From positions 186,001 to 250,000 of the forward strand of contig NZ_RJAC01000009.1 of NCBI RefSeq assembly GCF_003999975.1: a DNA stretch of 64,000 bases, given 5' to 3'. Under the pieces are notes generated by a model. That model ran no database searches. It was not told the origin of the DNA and saw nothing but the letters and a program-made list of their open reading frames with translations. Origin of the DNA: Actinoplanes solisilvae. Its GTDB lineage: Bacteria > Actinomycetota > Actinomycetes > Mycobacteriales > Micromonosporaceae. The translations under genes were made by a program, and so were the position numbers. Position 1 is the stretch's first letter, and every line of letters begins with the position of its first letter. Below, piece after piece: positions 40,642-48,309 of this stretch.

Positions 40642-41268
40642 TCAGTCGCGGCCGCCCATGTCACCGGTCTGCGGGATGCCGTCGCGCAGGCCGTACCGAA
40701 GGAAGACGGCGCCCTTGGACGAGGTGAGAGCGGGCTCGATCAGCTCGAGGTTCGACGGAACGGCGCCGCCGTCGAAGACCTTCTTACCTACGCCGAGCAC
40801 GATGGGGTAGACCCACAGGTTGAGCTGGTCGAAAAGCCGTTCCCGCAGCAGGGTCTGCACGAAGTTCAGGCTGCCGATGACGTGGATGTCGTCGTGCTTG
40901 TCGCGCAGGCCCCGCACCTCGTCGACCAGGTCAGGACCCAGGCGCGTGGAGCCGGCCCAGTCGAGCTGCTTGTCGCCGCGCGTGGCCACGTACTTCGGAA
41001 TGCGGTTGAACAGGGTGGCGATCCCGCCGTCGGGGCCGTCCTCCTGGTGGGGCCAGTAGCCGGCGAAGATGTCGTAGGTGCGCCGGCCGAGCAGGAGGGC
41101 ATCTAGGCCCTGCATGCCGGCCCAGACCTGTTCGCCTACGGCCTCGTCGAACAGCGGCGCCTGCCAGCCGCCGAAGTTGAAGTGGCCCTCGGGGTCTTCC
41201 TCGGGGCCGCCGGGCGCTTGCGCCACCAGGTCCAGCGTGGTGAACAGGTCGATCTGGATCGTTCCCAT
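40642..41268 (-). CDS. RibD C-terminal / dihydrofolate reductase-like protein
   Basis: 208 residues, ATG after GAGGAGGACACC. GTIQIDLFTTLDLVAQAPGG, MQGLDALLLGRRTYDIFAGYWP, DIHVIGSLNFVQTLLRERLFDQLNLWVYPIVLGVGKKVFDG form the DHFR-like RibD_C fold. It is related to but distinct from the protein at 7420-8019. Probable NADPH-dependent reductase of unknown substrate, cytosolic. Confidence 0.87.
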   Translation of the reverse strand: MGTIQIDLFTTLDLVAQAPGGPEEDPEGHFNFGGWQAPLFDEAVGEQVWAGMQGLDALLLGRRTYDIFAGYWPHQEDGPDGGIATLFNRIPKYVATRGDKQLDWAGSTRLGPDLVDEVRGLRDKHDDIHVIGSLNFVQTLLRERLFDQLNLWVYPIVLGVGKKVFDGGAVPSNLELIEPALTSSKGAVFLRYGLRDGIPQTGDMGGRD

Positions 41269-41483
41269 GGTGTCCTCCTCGTGTCTCGGCCGTGAGTAAG
41301 ACTGTCGCGCGGGGACGAACTCATCGGCCGATCACCGAAAACTGATCAGGCAACCGCGCCGCGCGGCTCGAACCCTCACCTTGAGACTCACATCCAGCGC
41401 GGCCGCCAGCCACGCCCGGCTCGCCATCACCGGGCATCGGGCATGAGCGAAGCGCGCGCCGGCGGAGTGTTGGGTTTCATTCG

Positions 41484-41777
41484 ATGTCTGGGGATGCCGA
41501 GAAGATCGCGCAGCGCAGCGCCGAGATCATGCTGGGGCGGGACGCGGCCAGCCGGGCGCTCGGCATCGAGCTCGAAAGGGTCGCGCCCGGGCGGGCTGTG
41601 CTGACCATGCGGGTACGCGCGGACATGGTCAACGGGTACGGGCTGTGTCATGGCGGCCTGATGGCATCGCTCGCCGACACCGCGTTCGCGGTCGCCTGCA
41701 ACTCGTACGGGGAGATCACGGTCGCGGCCGGGTTCGACGTGACGTTCCTCGAGTCGGGGAAGGCCGGAGCCAACTGA
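41484..41777 (+). pseudogene. PaaI-like hotdog thioesterase, C-terminally truncated
   Basis: 97 residues: AEKIAQRSAEIMLGRDAASRALGIELERVAPGRAVLTMRVRADMVNGYGLCHGGLMASLADTAFAVACNSYG is a good PaaI/hotdog sequence, with the catalytic-loop CHGGL(M). Family members are about 130-150 residues and continue through FLESGKAGDRLVA-type strands. Here the frame ends right after FLESGKAGAN, losing the last beta strands. It is probably inactive; a short functional form cannot be excluded. Start ATG has only a weak RBS. Confidence 0.65.
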
Positions 41778-41811
41778 TCACCGCAACCGGCGGCCCGCGG
41801 GTCGATCGACC

Positions 41812-43104
41812 CTAGTCGAGGCCCTGGTAGGTCCAGCTCAGCGTGTCGCGGCCCGCGGCGGCGCCGTCCTGCGTGACCGTTCGCGTCACGGTCACGCGGA
41901 AGCCGCCGTTGTCGCCGCGGGGCTGGCGCGGGCTGGTGACCGACGAGACCGTGCGGTCGCCGGTGTGGCCGTAGATGCCGACCGTCACCGACGTGTCGGT
42001 GGTGTGGGTTCGGATGACGAACGGCGCGGACGTGTCGTTGTGGATGACGTTGTCGATGGCGCGCCAGTCGAGGGTCGCCTCGCGGCCGGGTGGGTAGCGG
42101 CTGATGTAGAGCGAGTGCGGCTGGTGCTTGCGGATGTCGAGGCCGGCGAACCAGGCCGCGTTGAACAGCGTCGTCGAGAACTGCGAGACGCCACCCCCGA
42201 GCTGGTCCTCGAGCTCTCCGTCGACGATCGCGGGGGCCGGGACGAAACCCCGGGCCCGCGTACGCTCCCCGGCCGCGTCGTTGAGCGAGAAGGTGCCGCC
42301 GGCGGGGACGACCGTGCCGTCGATCAGAGCGGCGATCCGGTGGATGTTCGTGACCCGCGGTGCGCAACACGGGTGATAAGTGGTAAATGTCCCAACAAGC
42401 TGGTCGACGCCGGCAAATCGAGGCGTGGCATCACCGGGGGCAAGATCGCGCACCGGCAAGGAGACGCGCGCACTCCCCGACTGCACGGCGGCGGTCAGAA
42501 GCCGTACGGCGTCGTCGCTCGAAACGCCCCGGCCGGCCACCCCGCGGTCGACCGTCACACCCCGGGAAGAAGCCGTGTACGACACGTCGCCCTTGCCATC
42601 GAGCACGGTGCCCGGCCGGGCCAGTCGCACCGACCTGTCGCGCACCGGCGTGTTGACCGGCCGCAGCAGCGTGTCGAGCCTGGCGCGCGCCGCGGCCGAG
42701 TCGACGGTCAGCACCGCGGGAACGTCGTGCCGCCCACCGGCCGGGAAACGCAGCCGCGTCGTGCCGATCTCGCGCGCCGTGGCGTCCGCGTCGAGTCGGA
42801 TGCCCAGCTCCCCCGGTCGTACGGTGAACTGCTCGGACCCGGCCGAGACGGCGACCGGCTGTTCCACCTTGCCTCGGACCGGCCCGTCCAGAGCGGCGCG
42901 CAGCTGGGCGTCGTCCTTGCCGCCGAGCGCGACGCCGGCCACGAACGTGTTCGCCGGCGTCACCGGCGAGGGCCTCACGACGAGCACGCCGACACCGACC
43001 AGAACCACGAGCACGGCCAGGCCGGCCCACAACGGCCACCGGCCGCGGCGCCGGCGTGGCGGCGGGACGGCGGCGGTGCCCGTCCAGCGCTGCGATGTTG
43101 TCAT
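41812..43104 (-). CDS. VanW family cell-envelope protein
   Basis: 430 residues. A Pro/Arg cytosolic leader, one membrane helix (LWAGLAVLVVLVGVGVLVV), then a PG_binding_4-like region (about 50-230) and the VanW domain (about 235-400; TFTTYHPCCAPRVTNIHRIAALIDGTVVPAGGTFSLNDAAGERT and GGGVSQFSTTLFNAAWFAGLDI). VanW proteins sit outside the membrane and are linked to peptidoglycan, with unknown catalytic role. The ATG overlaps the stop of a Ser/Thr kinase (ATGA), suggesting functional pairing. Confidence 0.88.
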   Translation of the reverse strand: MTTSQRWTGTAAVPPPRRRRGRWPLWAGLAVLVVLVGVGVLVVRPSPVTPANTFVAGVALGGKDDAQLRAALDGPVRGKVEQPVAVSAGSEQFTVRPGELGIRLDADATAREIGTTRLRFPAGGRHDVPAVLTVDSAAARARLDTLLRPVNTPVRDRSVRLARPGTVLDGKGDVSYTASSRGVTVDRGVAGRGVSSDDAVRLLTAAVQSGSARVSLPVRDLAPGDATPRFAGVDQLVGTFTTYHPCCAPRVTNIHRIAALIDGTVVPAGGTFSLNDAAGERTRARGFVPAPAIVDGELEDQLGGGVSQFSTTLFNAAWFAGLDIRKHQPHSLYISRYPPGREATLDWRAIDNVIHNDTSAPFVIRTHTTDTSVTVGIYGHTGDRTVSSVTSPRQPRGDNGGFRVTVTRTVTQDGAAAGRDTLSWTYQGLD

Positions 43105-43985
43105 GAACCGATCATGCGTCGGGCCGGCTTCTTCGCCACGTGATCGTGTCCGGCGTCGCCCCTGCTGAGCAGGGCGGACCGGGCCTGGGCGATGGTCCAG
43201 CGCTGGGCCGGGTCGGCCGCGAGCAGGCCCGCGATGACCCGGGCGAGAGGTCCGGCGCGGTGGAACGGGGCCGGTGTCGCCTCGGTGACGGCCAGCACGG
43301 TGGCGAACAGGTCACCCCGGTCGAACGGGGACCGGCCCTCGACGGCGGCGTAGAGGGTCGCGCCGAGCGAGAACAGGTCGCTGGCCGGTTCGGGCCGGGA
43401 GCCGTACAGCTGCTCGGGCGAGACGAAAGCGGGGCTGCCCTGGAAGCCGTCGGCCGGTGGGCCCGAGGCGTCGTCGGGGGTCCAGGCGATACCGAAATCG
43501 ATCAGCACCACCCGGCCGTCGTCGCAGAGCTGCACGTTGCCGGGCTTGACGTCGCGGTGCACGACGCCGGCCCGGTGCACGGCCTCGAGCGCGTCGAGCA
43601 GTCGCAGGCCGATGCGGCGCACCTGCTCGACCGGCAGCGGGCCGTCCTGCTTGATCGTCGCGCCGAGGGTGCGGCCGGTCAGCGCCTCCATGACGATCCA
43701 CGGGTCGTCCGCGTCGCGAACCAGGTCGAGGATCCGTACGGTGCCGGGGTGCACGACGCTCGCGGCGGCGCGGGCCTCGTCCAGCGCCCGCACCCGGGCG
43801 CCGGGGCCCTCGTCCAGCGTGACCTGCTTGATCGCGACCGGGCGATCGAGCAGTTCGTCGTCGGCCAGCCAGACCGAACCCATCCCGCCGCGGCCGAGCA
43901 GCGCGCCGAGCCGGTAGCGGCCGGCGATCAGCCGTTCGTCCTGCTCAGCGGCCGCCGGCCGGGGTGCGTGCGGGAGAGTCCTCAT
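43101..43985 (-). CDS. Soluble Ser/Thr protein kinase
   Basis: 294 residues from ATG 43985. Kinase motifs in order: LGRGGMGSVWLADD (P-loop), VAIKQVTLD (Lys), HRDVKPGN (catalytic loop), LIDFGIAW (DFG) and FVSPEQL (APE equivalent). Unlike most PknA/B-type enzymes it has no membrane helix or PASTA/sensor domain: it ends 25 residues after the kinase fold. Translation is coupled to VanW downstream, so it probably regulates envelope functions from the cytosol. Confidence 0.92.
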   Translation of the reverse strand: MRTLPHAPRPAAAEQDERLIAGRYRLGALLGRGGMGSVWLADDELLDRPVAIKQVTLDEGPGARVRALDEARAAASVVHPGTVRILDLVRDADDPWIVMEALTGRTLGATIKQDGPLPVEQVRRIGLRLLDALEAVHRAGVVHRDVKPGNVQLCDDGRVVLIDFGIAWTPDDASGPPADGFQGSPAFVSPEQLYGSRPEPASDLFSLGATLYAAVEGRSPFDRGDLFATVLAVTEATPAPFHRAGPLARVIAGLLAADPAQRWTIAQARSALLSRGDAGHDHVAKKPARRMIGS

Positions 43986-44050
43986 GGCAGTTGACTCTGC
44001 CGAAACAGCCGAGGCGTGTCGTCCTGGCGAGCACCCAACCCGACTACCGG

Positions 44051-45181
44051 CTAACTGGAAGAAGCCGCGCTGCTCGCGTCGGCGTAGCGCAGGACGGCGC
44101 CGATGCCGTGTTCGAGGTCGACCTCGCCGGGTTCGATCAGGATGAGCTGGGCGCCGGTCCCGGCGATGGCCCGCACGAGGGCGGCGTCGGCCCGTACGAG
44201 AAGGGGGTCGGTAACGCCGGCCTCGCGCAGGGGCTGGTCGTCGACCGAGATCAGCGTGACGTCGTCGGGGGCGATCCACAGCTTGTCGGTCGAGGACTCG
44301 TCGTTGACCAGCAGCACCGTGTCGGCCTGGCCGCGCTGCAGCCGGGTCACCACGTCGCTCAGGCCGGTGCTGGCGCTGCCCTCGCCCTGCTGCACCCGGA
44401 ACCGGTCGATGACGTCCCGCACGTGCTTCTGGGCGGTGTCGGTGATCGCGCGCATCGTGACGTCGTCGAGCGCGGTCTCGTCGGCGCCGGCGCCCCGCGA
44501 GCCGGCCTCGGTGCGCACCACGTGGTCGTGCCAGCGCTTGGGCAGCTTGGGGACCAGGTCGTCGACGGCGTGCACGTCGCCGCCGACCACGATGACCTCG
44601 GCGCCTACCTGCTCGGCCAGCTCGGCTGCGGCCGCGGCCACGTCACCGGCGTTGCGGCGCCAGCTCTCCTCGACCGAGCGCTGGTAGCGCGCTTGCGACC
44701 AGCCGCCGACCTTCGTCTTGTGGATCGGGTAGGGGTCGGAGCCCTTGACCTTGTCGCTGCGCGGTGCGCCGCCCACGGTCAGCGCGTTCAGGTCGGCGCC
44801 GGCGCGGTCGGCGAGCACCCGGACGTACGGGACCTCTTCTCCCCGGGCGGCGATGAGCGGCATGGCGTGCGGGAACGGCTCGACGAAGGCGTTCTCTGAG
44901 ACCGGCGGCTCGGACAGCGTCTCGACCAGGGCTACGTCGGTGCCGCGCGCGAAGACGGCGACGCCGTAGCGGCCATGCTCGTACGGTCGCTGCCGGATGG
45001 TGTCCTCGATCGCGTCGATCGTCGCCGGGTCGGCGCCCTTGGCGACCAGGTGCTCCCGCATGGCGCGCAGGCGCAGGTCGACCTCGTGATCGGCCTTCTG
45101 CTCGGAGCGGGTCGCGTCGAGATAGACGGAGACCCACGGGCCGGGGCTTTCGTACAGGGGGCGCAGGAATGCCAGGTTCAT
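44051..45181 (-). CDS. eRF1-like (baeRF) protein, Rv2629-like
   Basis: 376 residues from ATG 45181. MNLAFLRPLYESPGPWVSVYLDATRSEQKADHEVDLRLR, then EVIVVGGDVHAVDDLVPKLPKRWHDHVVRTEAGSRGAGADETALDDV and a final GAQLILIEPGEVDLEHGIGAVLRY match bacterial-archaeal eRF1-family proteins (baeRF2/Vms1-like). They are thought to act at the ribosomal A site or P site under stress. In Mycobacterium tuberculosis the relative Rv2629 belongs to the dormancy region beside universal stress proteins. The same pairing occurs here with the divergent gene. Confidence 0.8.
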   Translation of the reverse strand: MNLAFLRPLYESPGPWVSVYLDATRSEQKADHEVDLRLRAMREHLVAKGADPATIDAIEDTIRQRPYEHGRYGVAVFARGTDVALVETLSEPPVSENAFVEPFPHAMPLIAARGEEVPYVRVLADRAGADLNALTVGGAPRSDKVKGSDPYPIHKTKVGGWSQARYQRSVEESWRRNAGDVAAAAAELAEQVGAEVIVVGGDVHAVDDLVPKLPKRWHDHVVRTEAGSRGAGADETALDDVTMRAITDTAQKHVRDVIDRFRVQQGEGSASTGLSDVVTRLQRGQADTVLLVNDESSTDKLWIAPDDVTLISVDDQPLREAGVTDPLLVRADAALVRAIAGTGAQLILIEPGEVDLEHGIGAVLRYADASSAASSS

Positions 45182-45318
45182 GACGTGCACCTTCCGCTGG
45201 GAGTAATCAGTACCCGCCGTACCCAGGAAGAGCCCGCCCGGATCTGTGACCGCGCCCACCTGTGTCACATCGAGGGCCTGCTCGTGGTCCCTAATGAAAG
45301 GACTGAGAGGGGCGGGAC

Positions 45319-46188
45319 ATGGCGCGGGTGGTCGTAGGCATCGACGGGTCCGAGCAGGCGTTGGTGGCGGTGCGGGCGGGCGCCGTCGAGGCCGCCCGGC
45401 GGCATCTGCCGCTGCGGATCGTGCACGCCTTCGTCTGGCCGCTGCTGCACGTGAAGGTCGGGCCGGTCGCCGACGACATGCCGGGTACGGGTCTGGAGCA
45501 TCACGCCGAGGAGTTGCTCGGCGAGGCGGCCGCTGTCGCCCGCGAGGTCGCCCCCGCGCTGGAGATCACCACCGACCTGGTCGACGGCGCGGCGACGCCC
45601 GTGATCATCGAGGCGTCGCGGAACGCCACGTTGCTGGTGCTCGGCGACCGAGGACTGGGCAGCATCAGCGGCCTGATCGTCGGGTCGGTCGCCGTGCACG
45701 CGACCGCGCACGCCCACTGCCCGGTGCTGATCGTCCGGGGGGCGGTGACGCCGTCCGGGCCGATCGTGGTCGGTGTGGACGGGTCCGAGTCCTCCGAGCT
45801 GGCCGTCGCGTTCGCGTACGAGGAGGCGGCTCGCCGCGCGGCCCCGCTGAACGCCGTGATCGCCTGGCACGAGGCCGACCCGGCCGGCGCGCACGAGTGG
45901 CGCTCGGCCGAGTATTCGGCCGAGATCTTCGAGAACGAGGCGCGCCGGGTGCTGAGCGAGTCACTGGCCGGCTGGCGCGAGAAGTTCCCCGAGGTCGAGG
46001 TAAACCCCGAGGCCGTACGTGGGCACCCGCGGCAGGTGCTGGTCGAGCGTTCGAAGACCGCGCAGCTCGTGGTGGCCGGGGCGCGCGGCCGGGACACGTT
46101 CAAGGGCCTGCTGCTCGGATCGGTCAGCCAGTCCCTCGTCTACCACGCCGGCTGCCCGGTCGCCGTCGTCCGTGGCACCACGCTCTGA
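45319..46188 (+). CDS. Universal stress protein, tandem UspA domains
   Basis: 289 residues, two UspA domains (about 1-140 and 148-289). Each has the ATP-binding pattern: VVVGIDGSEQALVAV ... GDRGLGSISGLIVGSVA, and IVVGVDGSESSELAV ... GARGRDTFKGLLLGSVS. ATP-binding tandem USPs such as Rv2623 regulate growth in hypoxia. Divergent from the baeRF gene and 12 bp before a NAD(P)-binding protein gene, hence probably an operon. Confidence 0.93.
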   Translation: MARVVVGIDGSEQALVAVRAGAVEAARRHLPLRIVHAFVWPLLHVKVGPVADDMPGTGLEHHAEELLGEAAAVAREVAPALEITTDLVDGAATPVIIEASRNATLLVLGDRGLGSISGLIVGSVAVHATAHAHCPVLIVRGAVTPSGPIVVGVDGSESSELAVAFAYEEAARRAAPLNAVIAWHEADPAGAHEWRSAEYSAEIFENEARRVLSESLAGWREKFPEVEVNPEAVRGHPRQVLVERSKTAQLVVAGARGRDTFKGLLLGSVSQSLVYHAGCPVAVVRGTTL

Positions 46189-46200
46189 GAGGACCCTTTC

Positions 46201-46935
46201 GTGAAGATCGCAGTCATCGGCGGCACCGGACTCATCGGGTCGCGTGTCGTCGGCATCCTGAAGGCGAACGGGCACGACGCGGTGGCGCACTCGCGGGCCA
46301 CCGGGGTCGACCTGCGCAGCGGCCAGGGCGTCCCGCAGGCCCTCAAGGGCGCCGACGTCGTGGTCAACCTGACCAAGCCGGAGAAGTTCGACGAGAGCGC
46401 GCTCGTCTTCTTCCGCGAGACGATGGAGAACCTGCTGCTGGCGGCCGAGGACGCCGAGGTCGGCCACCTGGTCATCCTGTCGATCGTCGGCGCCGAGAAG
46501 GTGCCCGACCTGGTCTACTACCAGGCTCGGGTGCTGCAGGAGAAGATCCTCGAGCAGAGCGACATCCCGTACTCGATCGTGCGTTCCACGCAGTTCTTCG
46601 AGTTCATCGAGACGGTCCTCTCGTGGACGTCGGACGACACCGCCGTACGCCTGCCGGCCGTCCTGATGCAGCCGATCGCCGCCGCCGACGTGGCCCGCAC
46701 CGTGGCCGCGGTCGCGGTGACCGGCCCGCTCGAGGAGACCCGCAACATCGCCGGCCCGGAGGTGCACCCGCTCGACAACCTCGGCCGGATGACCCTGGCC
46801 GCCCGCGGCGACGAGCGCCCGGTGATCACCGACCCGGACGCCGGCTTCTTCTCGGTGGCGAACGGCGTCGCACTCATCGCCGACGAGAGCACGCTACTGA
46901 CGGAGACGACGTTCCGGCACTGGCTCACATCCTGA
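46201..46935 (+). CDS. NAD(P)-binding SDR-like protein (NmrA/atypical SDR)
   Basis: 244 residues, GTG start after GAGAGGACCCTTTC. MKIAVIGGTGLIGSRVVGILKANGHDAVAHSR is the dinucleotide-binding motif (GXXGXXG). No YXXXK motif is in place, and DIPYSIVRSTQFFEF is typical of atypical SDRs. These often sense redox state or reduce quinones/small substrates. It follows the USP gene directly and its 3' end overlaps the converging small membrane protein gene by 11 bp. Confidence 0.85.
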   Translation: MKIAVIGGTGLIGSRVVGILKANGHDAVAHSRATGVDLRSGQGVPQALKGADVVVNLTKPEKFDESALVFFRETMENLLLAAEDAEVGHLVILSIVGAEKVPDLVYYQARVLQEKILEQSDIPYSIVRSTQFFEFIETVLSWTSDDTAVRLPAVLMQPIAAADVARTVAAVAVTGPLEETRNIAGPEVHPLDNLGRMTLAARGDERPVITDPDAGFFSVANGVALIADESTLLTETTFRHWLTS

Positions 46936-47215
46936 TCAGCGCGTTGCCGCCCAGCATGAGCAGGTCGGCCCCGGCGATCAGGGCCAGGCTCAGGTGCAGG
47001 TGCCGCGAGGCCTGTTCAGGGTCGGTGCCGCGGGCGCCGCGCACGGCGAAGAACAGGCCCGCGAGCACCAGCGGGATGCCGCCGATCAGCAGCAGCCCGA
47101 CCGAGCCCGGGGTGTGACCGCCGCTCACCAGCAGTGTGATCATCACCGTCGGGACGATGCCGAACACCAGCACGGCGATTCCGGCGTACCACCGCAGCGA
47201 CCGCGTCGCCTCCAT
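46925..47215 (-). CDS. Small three-helix membrane protein
   Basis: 96 residues from ATG 47215, preceded by GAAAGGTGGG; the GTG at 47224 is less likely. Hydrophobic segments WYAGIAVLVFGIVPTVMITLLV, VGLLLIGGIPLVLAGLFFAV and LHLSLALIAGADLLMLGG. Not recognised. It overlaps the end of the SDR gene. Confidence 0.6.
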   Translation of the reverse strand: MEATRSLRWYAGIAVLVFGIVPTVMITLLVSGGHTPGSVGLLLIGGIPLVLAGLFFAVRGARGTDPEQASRHLHLSLALIAGADLLMLGGNALIRM

Positions 47216-47334
47216 GAAACCCACCTTTCGACGACGTGAATGGTAGCCGGGGTGGCCGAGCGCATCGGTGGGAAGCGGCCGGGGTTCGCCGCGGTGGGCA
47301 CCATGACCGACGTGCCGGTCGAGGGGCGGCGCAT

Positions 47335-47465
47335 GTGCGGGTCGGTCTCCTACTATCGCGAGTTCCCGACGACAACGGTTACGCCCACCCGATCGAGGGC
47401 GTCGTCGCGGTCGTCGATCTCACGGCCCGGGAGGTGGTGGCGGTGCACGGCGCTCGACGTACCGC
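47335..47465 (+). pseudogene. Copper amine oxidase fragment
   Basis: VSYYREFP in one frame is followed, one base out of register, by DDNGYAHPIEGVVAVVDLTAREVVAV. That is a conserved N-terminal-domain block of bacterial copper amine oxidases. Only about 40 of ~640 residues remain, with a frameshift near 47368. It lies immediately before the small membrane protein gene at 47482. Confidence 0.65.
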
Positions 47466-47481
47466 CGACGGAGGCCGAGCA

Positions 47482-47835
47482 TTGTCACTGATCGCCCGGG
47501 TTGCCCCCGCGCCGCAGGTCGCCCGGCTCTCCGCCGGGGTGGCGGCGGCCTGCCTCGTCGCCCACGTCGCCCTGCTCGGGGTGGCGGGCGCGGCCGCGGC
47601 GCCGATGCTCGCGCTGTCGCTGGTCTGCGCGGTCTGCGCGCGCGGCGGGTGGCGGGGGCGGTGCTCCCGGGGTGAACAGGTGACGATGGTCGTGCTGAGC
47701 GCGCTGATGCTGCTCACCCATCAGTGGATCGGGCACGCTCACGGGCCGTACGCGACGGTGTTGACGCAGTTCACCACGGGGCTGGCCGCCACCCAGCTCG
47801 GCCTGGGGGTGTTGGCCCTGCTGCGGGGCCGTTGA
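47482..47835 (+). CDS. Small integral membrane protein
   Basis: 117 residues from TTG 47482, chosen because GGAGG sits 8 nt upstream and the preceding in-frame sequence belongs to the amine oxidase relic. Three or four helices: LSAGVAAACLVAHVALLGVAG, AAPMLALSLVCAVCA, VTMVVLSALMLLTHQWI and TGLAATQLGLGVLALL. His and Met residues in the third (MLLTHQWIGHAHG) could bind metal. Family not recognised. Confidence 0.55.
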   Translation: MSLIARVAPAPQVARLSAGVAAACLVAHVALLGVAGAAAAPMLALSLVCAVCARGGWRGRCSRGEQVTMVVLSALMLLTHQWIGHAHGPYATVLTQFTTGLAATQLGLGVLALLRGR

Positions 47836-47857
47836 CCGGCACCGCGGCCGTCGCGGG

Positions 47858-48196
47858 TCACTCCCCGGACGCCGGCCCGGTCGAGGTCCCTTCTTGAGAC
47901 CGTGGCGTGTCACGTCCGGGAGTCGCCGCCCGACGCTGGGAGAGCATTCTCGCGCCGGTGGCGGCGGCCAGAAGCAGCCAGATGGCAGGCCTCCACCACG
48001 GGCTGACACCGACGATCACGCCGGCGAGCTGAATCATTCCGATGCTCAGAAAGGCGAGCGGAACCCAGGGCGGGCTGTCCGGACGGCGCGTCGACCGGCC
48101 TCGCCCTTCCCACCACCACCGCACCATCATGGCGATCGACGTCATCATCAGGATGAGACCGACGAACACCACGCCGGCCGAGATCACATCGAGCAT
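47858..48196 (-). CDS. Small membrane protein, two or three helices
   Basis: 112 residues. ISAGVVFVGLILMMTSIAMMVRWWW, VPLAFLSIGMIQLAGVIVGV and WRPAIWLLLAAATGA are hydrophobic; the C-terminus is polar and disordered. Not recognised. It lies alone, divergent from the radical SAM gene. Confidence 0.6.
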   Translation of the reverse strand: MLDVISAGVVFVGLILMMTSIAMMVRWWWEGRGRSTRRPDSPPWVPLAFLSIGMIQLAGVIVGVSPWWRPAIWLLLAAATGARMLSQRRAATPGRDTPRSQEGTSTGPASGE

Positions 48197-48309
48197 GCGC
48201 TTCCTCCCGGCTCATCGTATTGATCGACAGCAAACCCGAACGGCCATGATCGTGACCGATCGCGCATCCGGGACGGGTCGCGTGGACGGTTGCGGACGCA
48301 AGGGGGAGG

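Noticed and set aside
38619..40664. 681-codon open frame antisense to the M28 peptidase
   Set aside because: Arg/Val/Gly-rich shadow frame without recognisable domains; the plus-strand peptidase has all zinc ligands.
45285..45310. DosR-like box GTCCCTAATGAAAGGAC before the USP gene
   Set aside because: The half-sites are in the opposite orientation (GTCC...GGAC) to the DosR consensus (GGGAC...GTCCC), so I do not call it a DosR site.
45246..47117. 623-codon open frame across the stress protein and SDR genes
   Set aside because: Arg/Gly/Ala-rich frame overlapping two well-supported genes; no family features.
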